Shown here in pieces: positions 13,548 to 20,640 of a stretch of 20,640 nt of DNA (position 1 is the first letter of the stretch; the number at the start of each line of letters is the position of its first letter). The notes under the pieces are model-generated. The model did no database searches. It worked only from the letters and a program-made list of their open reading frames with translations, and was not told the origin of the DNA. The position numbers and the translations under genes were made by a program. Origin of the DNA: a virus. The DNA is taken from positions 1-20,640 of the IMG/VR virus record IMGVR_UViG_3300031269_000106. The stretch is one strand, 5' to 3'.

Positions 13548-15016
13548 CGTCTGCCCCTCGGCTGAACGTCAAGCCGCTGCGCGCCTACCCTGAAGTCCCG
13601 GCCCGTCGCGCCATCAACGCGCATCCTGAATTGCCGCCCAGTGAATCGAACGCTGGTTGGATTGCCCAAAACATATGGCCCGTGACTGGTTTCCGTAGCG
13701 TTGGGATACAGCCGTGTTTTGAATGTTGCCGTTACGTCGCCCTGCGTTTCCTCGTCAGGGTACAGCCGCAGCGCCGTGAACGTCTGTTCACCACCGTTCA
13801 AGCCAACCGGTCCAGACTCGGCATAGACCGGAAAGCCTGCTGGGATCGTGCCTGCCTCATGCTCATAAAGCGTGTCGTCTGCTATCATCAGTGGGTATGG
13901 GAACACGCCGCGATCAATGCCGGACGTGCGCGAAAGGTTGCCTGTGGACCATGTGCCGCGCTCGTAGTTAAAGGAGACGTAGCGTTCGTTATCGGTGCCG
14001 GTAGATGTCGTGTAAAACCACCAGACCTCCGAGAATTCGCCGATCCTTACAGCGCTGACGTGCGCCCCCGTAAATCGCCCGATGTCGTCAAACACGTAGT
14101 CTGAAACTTCGCATGGAATGCGCTGGACCTGCCCGCCGGAGTAAATGTAGAAGCCGCCGCGCCCCATCCATATCGCGCCTATGTCCGTTACTGCGACCGC
14201 ATTGCGCCCCGCAGCGCCGCATGAGGTTCCGACCTGCTCGAACTCATGCACAAGCTGCGGACCGACATACCGCGCAGCGTGCGCGTCCTCGTCGGTCAGG
14301 ATTAGAACCTCACCCTTAACGGATACGCCTGTTTGAATTGATCCAGCCGTATTTAGCTGAAAATCGCCCGCTTCGTTTGTCGCGCTCGACTCCCAGACCG
14401 TGTAATCCTCGCGGTCAGACCACGCCACCAAGCGCGGATCGCCGCCCGCACCGAATGCGAACAGAAAGCGATTGTCTGAAACGCATGTAGCGAGGCATCC
14501 TGTCGGCGCGTTTGTAATCACTACGGCATTTGCGTCCTCATCGCGCTGCCAAAGCAGAATGCGGCCATCGACATCATTGCACGCGATAAGATCCTGCCCC
14601 CAGTTGTCTAGGCTCCAGAGCGTTGCGGCGGCGTCAATCGAGTCGTCGTCATATTCGGAACTCCAGCGACCTCGGCCCCATGTTCCGCTGCCCCATCCTG
14701 TTCTGGTTTCCGACGCCGCGCGACCTGTGGCGAGATCGGAAGGCGTGATGTCAACAATCGCCCGGTCCTCATTGTAGACCTCAAGAGCGTTGGCACTGCC
14801 CATCACGACATAGCGCACGCCTGCAATGGACTGAAACGAATGGATCGCGCGAACAATGTCATCTGCTTCGCCTGCCGTAAACAAACCCCAGCCGCCGACC
14901 GGGCGCATCGTGCCTTCGTGCCAGCGGACCAGCGAGGCATCCCGCCAGCGCCCGCGCGATTGCAGGTCGGTGCCGTTGCGGAATTGGCCGGGCGGCAGTT
15001 CAATGGGGATCAGCAT
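13544..15016 (-). CDS. Tail hub / nozzle protein, P22 gp10-like (phage stabilisation family)
   Basis: 490 residues. It starts MLIPIELPPGQFRNGTDLQS with RGRWRDASLVRW soon after, the standard opening of the phage stabilisation family (P22 gp10, PF11134) and related podoviral nozzle proteins. The middle repeats short strands such as RYVVMGSANALEVYN, GQDLIACNDVDGRILLW and AIWMGRGGFYIYSGGQVQRI, consistent with a beta-propeller-like body. In P22 this protein caps the head-tail connector after packaging and keeps DNA inside. It sits downstream of the adaptor and fibre genes here, with its ATG immediately after the upstream TAA. The assignment to this group is good; the exact subfamily is not resolved. 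Confidence 0.82.
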   Translation of the reverse strand: MLIPIELPPGQFRNGTDLQSRGRWRDASLVRWHEGTMRPVGGWGLFTAGEADDIVRAIHSFQSIAGVRYVVMGSANALEVYNEDRAIVDITPSDLATGRAASETRTGWGSGTWGRGRWSSEYDDDSIDAAATLWSLDNWGQDLIACNDVDGRILLWQRDEDANAVVITNAPTGCLATCVSDNRFLFAFGAGGDPRLVAWSDREDYTVWESSATNEAGDFQLNTAGSIQTGVSVKGEVLILTDEDAHAARYVGPQLVHEFEQVGTSCGAAGRNAVAVTDIGAIWMGRGGFYIYSGGQVQRIPCEVSDYVFDDIGRFTGAHVSAVRIGEFSEVWWFYTTSTGTDNERYVSFNYERGTWSTGNLSRTSGIDRGVFPYPLMIADDTLYEHEAGTIPAGFPVYAESGPVGLNGGEQTFTALRLYPDEETQGDVTATFKTRLYPNATETSHGPYVLGNPTSVRFTGRQFRMRVDGATGRDFRVGAQRLDVQPRGRR

Positions 15017-15430
15017 TTAAGGCCAGCGGCTTTCGTTCGTCGCGTAGTCTTGCGGGATCGGGTCAAGCCGTTCGATCACATTGGACGCCGTGCGGATTGC
15101 TTGGATTCTTGCCCAAATAACCTCGCCCGCGTCCCATTCCGCCGTCTGTTCTGTTGTCCAGTTGTCCACGCCGATTTTCGCCAGCACAGCCGCCTGGGCT
15201 GTTAGGTTGCGCTGCATCCATTCCGGGGCGCTTGCAGTGATGCGGCGGCCAGCCTCGGCCTTGACTTGGGCTGCTGTGATAGCGGGAAGGGCTGGTCGGG
15301 CAAAGGCTGTGCCGTCCCATGTGTCGCCAATGCTGGCCCCCGTGGATGCAATCCAGCCGTTTGCCGCTGCAGTGTCAGCATCGGCCATCACGATATTTGC
15401 GACTTTGCCGTTTTGAATGATTGCGTACAT
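15017..15430 (-). CDS. Tail fibre assembly chaperone-like protein
   Basis: 137 residues. N-terminus MYAIIQNGKVANIVMADADT followed by NGWI, IGDTWDGTAF and P is a common module in proteins coded just after tail fibre genes. The second half contains ASAPEWMQRNLTAQAA and IRTASNVIERL, which match the helical part of phage fibre-assembly proteins. Chaperones of this sort bind the fibre tip and help it trimerise. It has AAGGGGGCGG before its ATG and follows the fibre gene by 10 nt. The pairing with the fibre supports the call. It may also remain in the virion as a small fibre-tip protein. Confidence 0.75.
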   Translation of the reverse strand: MYAIIQNGKVANIVMADADTAAANGWIASTGASIGDTWDGTAFARPALPAITAAQVKAEAGRRITASAPEWMQRNLTAQAAVLAKIGVDNWTTEQTAEWDAGEVIWARIQAIRTASNVIERLDPIPQDYATNESRWP

Positions 15431-15440
15431 GACCGCCCCC

Positions 15441-16760
15441 TTAGCCGATTACTGTGATGGTGATTTGGCCCGCGCCGCCTGCGCCTGCTGTTCCGCTGCT
15501 ACCTGCACTGCCGCCGCCGCCCCCCGGAACAGCGCCAGAACCGGCGGTTTCCGAAACCGCCGCACCCGCACCACCGTTGCCCCCGTCAACAGATGTTCCG
15601 CCTGCGGTGCCGTTAGTTCCGCCGCCACCGCCGCCACCTTTTATTGCGTTACCTCCTGCCCCGCTGTTCGAGCCACCGCCGCCGCCAGAATAGCCACCGC
15701 TCCCATCACGAAAGTTAGTAGAATTAATTCCTCCATCTTGACCGCCGCCCGACACACCGCCGCTGCTACTGGTTGAGGCTACGCCACCCGGCGCCGTGGC
15801 AAGTGCGCCAAAAGTTGTGTCTCCACCGTTACCCCCGGGATCACCGCCCGCGCCACCTGCGCCAATGGTAAGCGCAACGCTGCTCCCAAGAGCATCCGCA
15901 GGGGTAATCATGCTTGCGTAACCACCGCCGCCGCCGCCGCCCTCATTTATACCCCCTCCGGCCCCGCCGCCCCAAGCCTCAACAATAACAATCCTCGCCC
16001 CGGCTGGTTTGGTCCAAGTGGCAGAGGTGAGGTACGTGGTCTTGGTGGCGATAGGCGGAGCGCCAGCCTTCAAAAGCGTGCCACTCGTCCCGTCAAATGC
16101 CACCGTGCCGCCATCTATAGACGACGCGGGGCCAAGAACATTGCCGCCGCCCGATACCGTCGCAAAGATAAGATTGCCCGCGCCGTCTGTTCGCAGAACC
16201 TGCGTGTCGGCGCCGTCAGATGTCGGGTAGGATATGCCCGACAGAGTGGTAGTGCCAGTCACCGCCAGCGTCCCGCCGACCGTTACAGCGTTTTCTGCGG
16301 CAAGCGTGCCAGACACGGTTGGGGCCAGTTGCTTGCCGTCCTCGGTGATCTTGTGGCTGGTCTGGTAGACATTGCCCGCGCCGTCCGCATAGACGCTGCA
16401 AAACACGTTCGCCTCGATAGCAACAGTCGTGGTGCCTGTAGATGTTGTGATCGTCGCGGTGCTGTCTGAGTTGTTGTAGATTACCCAGCCCTTCTGGACT
16501 TCCGGCATCGTCAGCGTGAAGCCTGCGTCGGGCGTTCCGGTCAGGATCAGCAATGACTTGCGCGCTTGGTTGCTGCTGCCCGCGCTTGCCGTGCCATCCG
16601 TGATAACCAGCGACGCATCGCCCGTAATCGCAATAGATGCAAACTGCCCGATGGCTTCATCGAGTTGCGCAAAAACCCCGTTGGCAACAGCGCCCCATGT
16701 GTTCGAGTTGGCGGCGTCCGCCTGTAGTGTTACCGCGAGTGAGGTTGAATAAGTCGCCAT
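15441..16760 (-). CDS. Tail fibre with glycine-rich C-terminal domain
   Basis: 439 residues. Residues 1-130 (MATYSTSLAVTLQADAANSN, TWGAVANGVFAQLDEAIGQF, then SLVITDGTASAGSSNQARKS and a YADGAGNVYQ strand) match the N-terminal region of many phage fibres that start with a TWG..TN motif. A spacer of beta strands follows. From about 255 the protein becomes extremely rich in glycine: ARIVIVEAWGGGAGGG, then runs of G with S, T and N to the C-terminus, ending GAGGAGQITITVIG. That is the glycine-rich tip domain of receptor-binding fibres, where packed polyglycine II helices are known in some phages. GGAGAT precedes its ATG. The tip sets host range in such fibres; the receptor is unknown. Confidence 0.85.
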   Translation of the reverse strand: MATYSTSLAVTLQADAANSNTWGAVANGVFAQLDEAIGQFASIAITGDASLVITDGTASAGSSNQARKSLLILTGTPDAGFTLTMPEVQKGWVIYNNSDSTATITTSTGTTTVAIEANVFCSVYADGAGNVYQTSHKITEDGKQLAPTVSGTLAAENAVTVGGTLAVTGTTTLSGISYPTSDGADTQVLRTDGAGNLIFATVSGGGNVLGPASSIDGGTVAFDGTSGTLLKAGAPPIATKTTYLTSATWTKPAGARIVIVEAWGGGAGGGINEGGGGGGGYASMITPADALGSSVALTIGAGGAGGDPGGNGGDTTFGALATAPGGVASTSSSGGVSGGGQDGGINSTNFRDGSGGYSGGGGGSNSGAGGNAIKGGGGGGGTNGTAGGTSVDGGNGGAGAAVSETAGSGAVPGGGGGSAGSSGTAGAGGAGQITITVIG

Positions 16761-16764
16761 GTGG

Positions 16765-17367
16765 TTATCTCCGCGCCGGGATTACGAGGGTGCCACCCCA
16801 CTGACCGGCATTGTCAGCGGCGTTCAGGTTTGAAACCGCTGCAGAATACAGCCCGGACCACGTTTGAAGCCGCATGTCCTCGACTAGAAACGGTGCTGCG
16901 TGGATCAGCGAGCCATAAAGGTACGCATCTGGCGCTACCTCCAGCAACCAATTCGTCGGGGCCGCATCCGATAGCGCCGGGATCTTGCGGTAGTATTGCA
17001 GCGTGCCGGTGTAGCTATCGGCGGGCGTTGGGAATACCTCCACCTGCACGCCCATCGGAGCGTAGTTTCGAGGCTGGCCGCCTGCGGTGCCTTTGTCGCG
17101 CCGGTCAATCATGTCGTCTGTGCTGATGGCAGTCAGGCGGTTGCCGTCGCAGTCCAGCCGAATAGTTTTGATGTGGTCAGCGGGCAGATCAACGAACCGC
17201 GCGGCAATCGTTAGATCAGCGCTCGCCACCATGCTGCGGTGCCGCACATCGCGCTGGAATTGAGCCTCTGCGATTGTGATGAAGTCTTTGACCACCGCAG
17301 TCAGGTCGTCCCGGTCAAGCCATGACGCGATGGACGCTTGCAGTTCTGCGAATGTCGATAAGGCCAT
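16765..17367 (-). CDS. Head-tail adaptor protein (SU10 / gp6-like)
   Basis: 200 residues. The helical N-terminus MALSTFAELQASIASWLDRD, with FITIAEAQFQRDVRHRSM, and the C-terminal part TGTLQYYRKIPALSD, NWLLEVAPDAYLYGSLIHAA, LVEDMRLQTW are typical of phage adaptor proteins of the SU10 type. The adaptor ring sits beneath the portal and links it to the nozzle. Its ATG overlaps the upstream stop as TAATG with AAGGTGG ahead. Together with the SU10-type capsid and P22/SU10-like portal 11-15 kb away, this supports a shared head-connector origin even though the genes are now separated. Confidence 0.85.
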   Translation of the reverse strand: MALSTFAELQASIASWLDRDDLTAVVKDFITIAEAQFQRDVRHRSMVASADLTIAARFVDLPADHIKTIRLDCDGNRLTAISTDDMIDRRDKGTAGGQPRNYAPMGVQVEVFPTPADSYTGTLQYYRKIPALSDAAPTNWLLEVAPDAYLYGSLIHAAPFLVEDMRLQTWSGLYSAAVSNLNAADNAGQWGGTLVIPARR

Positions 17368-18458
17368 TACGTACCACCTTCTTTGTCTGGCATGAACAGC
17401 GCCAATAAACCGCCGATGCTTGCCGAAAGGTTAGAAAGCTCTTTCAAGCGCGGGTCAAAGCGGGCGAAACGGCTGCGGATGTTGGCGGGGTCGAACGTGA
17501 CCCTTTCACCGGAATTGCTTATAACACCGCTGTATCCGTTCGCGCTCATTGCGTCAGCAGTGTTTGAAAAGCCTCCAACTATGGCTTCTGGCGTCATTGC
17601 GTCCATATTGTAAAAATCATCAGTCAATGCGTCCTCCCACTGCATTTTCCTAGCGTATGTTGCCGCCGCTGGCGTAACGATAGGGATTGTGCGCGCCCCA
17701 TCTGCTCCCCGGCCGACGGCATAATCTTGAACGTCCACGGCCTCGTCGCCGCTATAAACACCGCGCCCTGAAAGGCCTGTCTGGCTTGGCTTGAACTCTT
17801 GGAAGTCAGCATTTGTCGCGTGGTACTGCATGTCGCCGAACCCCATGCCCTCGGCTCGCGCTGTTCGGCTCGCTGCGTCCATCGGCATGTTCATGCCCGT
17901 AGCGCCGCTTTCGTACAGCCTAAACATTTCTTGCGGGTCAACACGCGCCATCATGTCGTCGGTTACATCAGCCGCATCGCCACGCTTTAGCATTTCAGCA
18001 ACTATCTGGGCTTCTGTCTGCACTGGGCCGCTCGGGGTTGACCCGCTTTGATCCGCTGCGAACCTCCTGCCCGCATCCGTTGCGGCCTCGCGCGGCATCG
18101 CGCCAATACCTAGAAGGCTGTCGATCACATCGCTTGCGCCCTTCGCGCTTGATCCTGCAATCCGCCCCGAAATAGCAGGTGCCAGAACAGCCGCCATGTC
18201 TGTTGCCATGCTTGCGCCTGAATCAAGCCGCTGCCGTGGTGTCCTGCCGGGTTCGAGCATTTCCTCGCTGGCCTGCATTGATCTGCCAATATCAGACACG
18301 GGGTTGAACATATCTAGTAGGCTCGCCGCTTTATCAACGTCAACGCCCGGTCCCGCAAAGTACTGCACGTGGTCCAGCAGCCCCTGAGCGAATTCGTCTA
18401 TCGCCGTGCGCCGCTTCTGGCCGGATTCCTTGCTCAATATGTTTTCGAGGATTCCCAT
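17367..18458 (-). CDS. Protein with C-terminal ADP-ribosyltransferase-like domain
   Basis: 363 residues, start ATG directly after the large terminase stop. The first ~150 residues are helical and Ala/Gly-rich with no domain I know. The C-terminal half has the order seen in ART-like domains of phage polyvalent proteins (ART-PolyVal type): QYHATNADFQEFKPSQTGLS with H213, GRGVYSGDEAVDVQDYA with Y235, and ANGYSGVISNSGERV with E319, then TFDPANIRSRFARFDP at 321-336. H, Y and E would form an H-Y-E-type active site. A short hydrophobic tail ISIGG-like segment (about 345-355) is near the end. If active, it would transfer ADP-ribose from NAD to a target; it may be packaged and injected. Function and target are inference. 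MuF-like or inactive structural roles are alternatives. Confidence 0.6.
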   Translation of the reverse strand: MGILENILSKESGQKRRTAIDEFAQGLLDHVQYFAGPGVDVDKAASLLDMFNPVSDIGRSMQASEEMLEPGRTPRQRLDSGASMATDMAAVLAPAISGRIAGSSAKGASDVIDSLLGIGAMPREAATDAGRRFAADQSGSTPSGPVQTEAQIVAEMLKRGDAADVTDDMMARVDPQEMFRLYESGATGMNMPMDAASRTARAEGMGFGDMQYHATNADFQEFKPSQTGLSGRGVYSGDEAVDVQDYAVGRGADGARTIPIVTPAAATYARKMQWEDALTDDFYNMDAMTPEAIVGGFSNTADAMSANGYSGVISNSGERVTFDPANIRSRFARFDPRLKELSNLSASIGGLLALFMPDKEGGT

Positions 18459-19952
18459 CTAAGCAATCCCCTGTAGGTTCCTGCGCGGCGGCGCCTTCCA
18501 TCCCGACTGGCGTTTGTAGCCCGTCGCAAATGTCATGTAGGCGTCTGCGCCGTTGCTGTTGATGTCGTGCAGCGGGCGGTCTTTCCAAACTCCGCGCCGA
18601 TCATCCCACTCTTTGCGGTAGTGCCTCAGCCGCTTGAGTCCCAACTCACAGGCTACCGCGTCAAAATCACTGTTCGGGAACGCTGAGCGGGCCGCTTCAA
18701 TCGCCAGGATCTTGTCAGACACGCGGGGAACGATTTTAGGCGTAAAGCCCATCGCCTTAACCTCGCCAAGCCGCCCATTCTCCAGAAACAGATCCTCGCG
18801 CGCGCCATCGTGAGGCCAGTAGTGGTCGCCCCATCCGGCTTCGCGCTGCTTGAGCCAGTCCTTGAGCCAGTTCAAATAGTGGCTGATGTGCTCTCCGCTG
18901 TTTTCATAATAGCCAATCCACCGGTCGCGCCCATTGATGTCCTGATGCAGCCAGATCGCCGTCTGGTCATTGCGCCCGAGATCCCAGAAGGTATTGACCT
19001 GGTGGCGCGGATCAAATGGAAATGCGCCAATGCCGTCGCGCTTGATCGTGTGCGCTATTTCTTGCTCGAAGTACGCGCCCTCAAGCGCCTGCTCAAAGGC
19101 CTCGCGCGGCGTGGCGGGGTATTCCCGCTTCATCTTGCCGCCCTGCGTCTTTTCCTGCTGGACCCACCAAGCCTGTTGGCCTGCGTTCAACTCTATGCCC
19201 TCGTCGTATTTGAGGTTCTCGAAGTATTTAGTGTCAGCTTCCGTGACCCGCACAAGCTCGGGCGCGGTTTGATAATCTGGATTGTCATACCAAGGGTAGA
19301 AGTGAATGCGCCAGTCAAGCGGGCTTAGAGCCTCGCCCTTGGCTTCCTTTTCAAGCGCCTCCTGCGTCATGCGGTAGAACGCGCCGTCTTGCCCTTCTGC
19401 GGTGCTTTCGATTGTGATGTGACCGTTTTCCGCAGCCGGGAACGATCCGCTGATGATCTCATCGGCCTTGTCCGGGTATCGCGCGCATATCTTGCCAAAT
19501 TCCGAAACGTGCAAGCGTTGCAGCGTGCCGCCGCGTGCGGATGATGTCACCACTACGCTGCTATTGTTCGCCATCGCCAGCGTGTCGGCTGCGTCATTAA
19601 CCAGCGGGCAGGCGATCTTGATGCCTTCCGGGAGGTTATCGTACGGGAACCGAACCTTTGTCTTGAGGATCTTCTGTGCGTCGGCCTTGGTGTGCGCGAT
19701 GATCGCAGCTGACCAGTTTGGCGTAAAAACGCATTCATCCAGCGCTACAATCGCGGCTAGCGTTGTGAAGCCAAGCTGGCGCGCTTTTAGCACGATGTCG
19801 CGGCCATGAATGTTCAGCAGATAGTCAAGCTGTTGAGGGTTGGGCGTGAACCGAATGACGTGGCCGCGCTTGTCTACGATGTCGTAGAGGTTGTGCAGCC
19901 GCCAAAGGGGATCGGCGAACTGACCTTTAATCTTCGCCGATACGTTTGCCAT
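18459..19952 (-). CDS. terL: Terminase large subunit
   Basis: About 497 residues; the ATP-driven motor and nuclease that packages DNA through the portal. Motifs (numbered from ATG 19952): adenine-binding NPQQLDYLL (about 38), Walker A-like KARQLGFTT at 56-64, Walker B-like RLHVSEF near 146-152, coupling motif IESTAEG near 181-187. Nuclease acidic residues: FWDLGRND with D324, WPHDGAR with D381, and NGADAYMTF with D470. It overlaps the small terminase gene by 26 nt. ATG 19952 has a weak GGCGGG nearby; ATG at 19964, which adds MWRA, is also in frame and has no ribosome site. The length is normal for the family. Confidence 0.93.
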   Translation of the reverse strand: MANVSAKIKGQFADPLWRLHNLYDIVDKRGHVIRFTPNPQQLDYLLNIHGRDIVLKARQLGFTTLAAIVALDECVFTPNWSAAIIAHTKADAQKILKTKVRFPYDNLPEGIKIACPLVNDAADTLAMANNSSVVVTSSARGGTLQRLHVSEFGKICARYPDKADEIISGSFPAAENGHITIESTAEGQDGAFYRMTQEALEKEAKGEALSPLDWRIHFYPWYDNPDYQTAPELVRVTEADTKYFENLKYDEGIELNAGQQAWWVQQEKTQGGKMKREYPATPREAFEQALEGAYFEQEIAHTIKRDGIGAFPFDPRHQVNTFWDLGRNDQTAIWLHQDINGRDRWIGYYENSGEHISHYLNWLKDWLKQREAGWGDHYWPHDGAREDLFLENGRLGEVKAMGFTPKIVPRVSDKILAIEAARSAFPNSDFDAVACELGLKRLRHYRKEWDDRRGVWKDRPLHDINSNGADAYMTFATGYKRQSGWKAPPRRNLQGIA

Positions 19953-20379
19953 TGCCCGCCACATGCTTGAGGAGTTCGATCATCGGGTCGGATATGTCGT
20001 GCTTGTTATCCACCTCAATCTTTTCGCCGTACACTTTGGGCCGCAGCTTACCCGCCATCCATTTGCGGGCGTCGATACGTAACCGGCTGCGTTGGATATG
20101 CTCGCCGTTCGCTTGCCAGCCCGCGTCCTCCTCGCCGTTGCGCTCCATCCAATCGTTTTGTGCATCGTCCGCAATAGTAAGGATTTCATCGAAGATGTGA
20201 TCGGCTTGGTCTGATCTCGCCCGCGCGTACTGGGCGACGAGAGTTTCATCCTTTGCGAGCCATTTCCTTACGCCATCGCGGTGCGGCATATCTTCATCTT
20301 CGCAGATTGCGCGCAGGCTTTCGCCATTAGCGATCCGCAGGCAGATTGCATCGAATACCTTTTGTGTGAATTTGACCAT
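19927..20379 (-). CDS. terS: Terminase small subunit (Sf6 gp1-like)
   Basis: 150 residues; binds the packaging site and regulates the large subunit. The N-terminal ~45 residues form a helix-turn-helix (AICLRIANGESLRAICEDED, HRDGVRKWLA). The middle is a helical oligomerisation region (ARARSDQADHIFDEILTIAD). The C-terminal SRLRIDARKWMAGKLRPKVY with GEK is the characteristic block of the Sf6 gp1-like small terminase family. GAGGTG lies 6 nt before ATG 20379. It is the first gene after the leader at the right end and overlaps terL. The site it cuts cannot be located from this window. Confidence 0.9.
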   Translation of the reverse strand: MVKFTQKVFDAICLRIANGESLRAICEDEDMPHRDGVRKWLAKDETLVAQYARARSDQADHIFDEILTIADDAQNDWMERNGEEDAGWQANGEHIQRSRLRIDARKWMAGKLRPKVYGEKIEVDNKHDISDPMIELLKHVAGNGKRIGED

Positions 20380-20515
20380 TTGCTACACCTCACCAGTCCG
20401 CTTGCGCGGGTGCCGGTCCTTGTGATTTTAACCCGGTTGGAAATCATGACGAAACCAAGCCGGGACGCCTCGCGGGCCTTTTGGGTGAAGTCTCCGCTGG
20501 GTGTGGGAATACAAA
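20380..20515 (-). other. Leader of the terminase operon, no clear gene
   Basis: About 136 bp between the terminator and terS. It has a good ribosome site for terS at its end. One frame on the minus strand, running through ATG at about 20447, is open and even reads plausibly (RLGFVMISNRVKITRTG), but it runs into terS out of frame and has no ribosome site, so I do not call it. I saw no convincing -35/-10 pair. Confidence 0.4.
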
Positions 20516-20545
20516 AGCCCGCCGTCGCGTGATGCGGGGCGGGCT
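20516..20545 (-). terminator. Intrinsic terminator upstream of the terminase genes
   Basis: On the minus strand AGCCCGCC pairs with GGCGGGC(T) around a 14-nt loop that can form a short inner CGC/GCG stem; TTTTGTATT follows. It would end minus-strand transcripts entering from beyond the right edge, or attenuate a promoter in 20546-20640. Confidence 0.75.
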
Positions 20546-20600
20546 ATGTTGAGTGAGTTGTTGAGTTAGATGCATCGCCTGGCGGCGGAAATCGTCGTGC

Positions 20601-20635
20601 GATTATCACGTAACGCAAATAATCTACTGTGTCAA
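20601..20635 (-). promoter_or_regulatory. Possible promoter/operator at the right end
   Basis: On the minus strand a perfect TTGACA (20630-20635, preceded by GC as in many alphaproteobacterial -35 boxes) is followed by a 24-nt inverted repeat with arms GATTAT and ATAATC (20601-20624, 12-nt spacer). No good -10 lies at 16-18 nt; the best, GATAAT, is at 22 nt. A repressor- or activator-controlled promoter is possible but weakly supported. Confidence 0.3.
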
Positions 20636-20640
20636 GCGGC

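Noticed and set aside
20380-20530. Minus-strand frame reading KAREASRLGFVMISNRVKI before terS
   Set aside because: It looks mildly protein-like but runs out of frame into terS, has no ribosome site, and crosses the terminator stem at its upstream end.
20457-20570. 38-codon leader frame starting MHLTQQLTQHS within the right-end leader
   Set aside because: Weak ribosome site, low-complexity start, and it passes through the terminator; nothing supports translation.
1-20640. tRNA genes, integrase, attachment sites
   Set aside because: I looked for cloverleaf-like segments and for recombinase or repressor genes and saw none, so whether this is a lytic phage or a prophage is left open.

Overview
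This 20.6 kb window is the late region of a tailed bacteriophage or prophage, most likely with a short tail (podovirus-like). It carries packaging, head, connector, fibre, DNA-ejection and lysis genes and no replication or integration genes. Nearly everything is on the minus strand, so transcription runs from right to left. The genes are packed with ATGA, GTGA, TAATG or TGATG overlaps. Base composition is fairly GC-rich. A proteobacterial, perhaps alphaproteobacterial (Rhodobacterales-like) host is my inference from composition and general feel, not from a marker gene.

Layout in the direction of transcription. The right end (20380-20640) is a leader with a palindrome and an intrinsic terminator. 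Packaging follows: an Sf6-like small terminase and a large terminase. Next comes a protein with a C-terminal ADP-ribosyltransferase-like region. The connector and tail module follows: an SU10-type adaptor, a glycine-rich tail fibre, a fibre chaperone and a P22 gp10-like hub or nozzle protein, then a jelly-roll-like fibre and a T7 gp13-like protein. Then come candidate ejection proteins: two unknown proteins, a DUF4214 protein with long internal repeats, a lytic-transglycosylase-like virion protein and a 672-residue internal protein.

A 290 bp break follows. It holds the only convincing plus-strand gene, a small two-helix membrane protein, and a minus-strand terminator. After it comes the head module: portal, a small conserved protein, scaffold and SU10-type (DUF5309) major capsid protein, closed by a strong terminator. 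The left end holds three small proteins (one DUF1353), a membrane/coiled-coil protein, a holin-like protein and a GH24 endolysin cut by the window edge.

Together, the portal, capsid and adaptor families resemble the SU10 / phiEco32 head lineage, combined with P22/T7-flavoured tail and ejection parts. The most notable points are the ART-like domain beside the terminase, the lone reversed membrane gene, terminators placed so close to the next gene that no promoter fits, an identical-by-eye 172 bp repeat inside a virion gene, and a scaffold with the same short helix motif at both ends. None of these proves a wholly new system.
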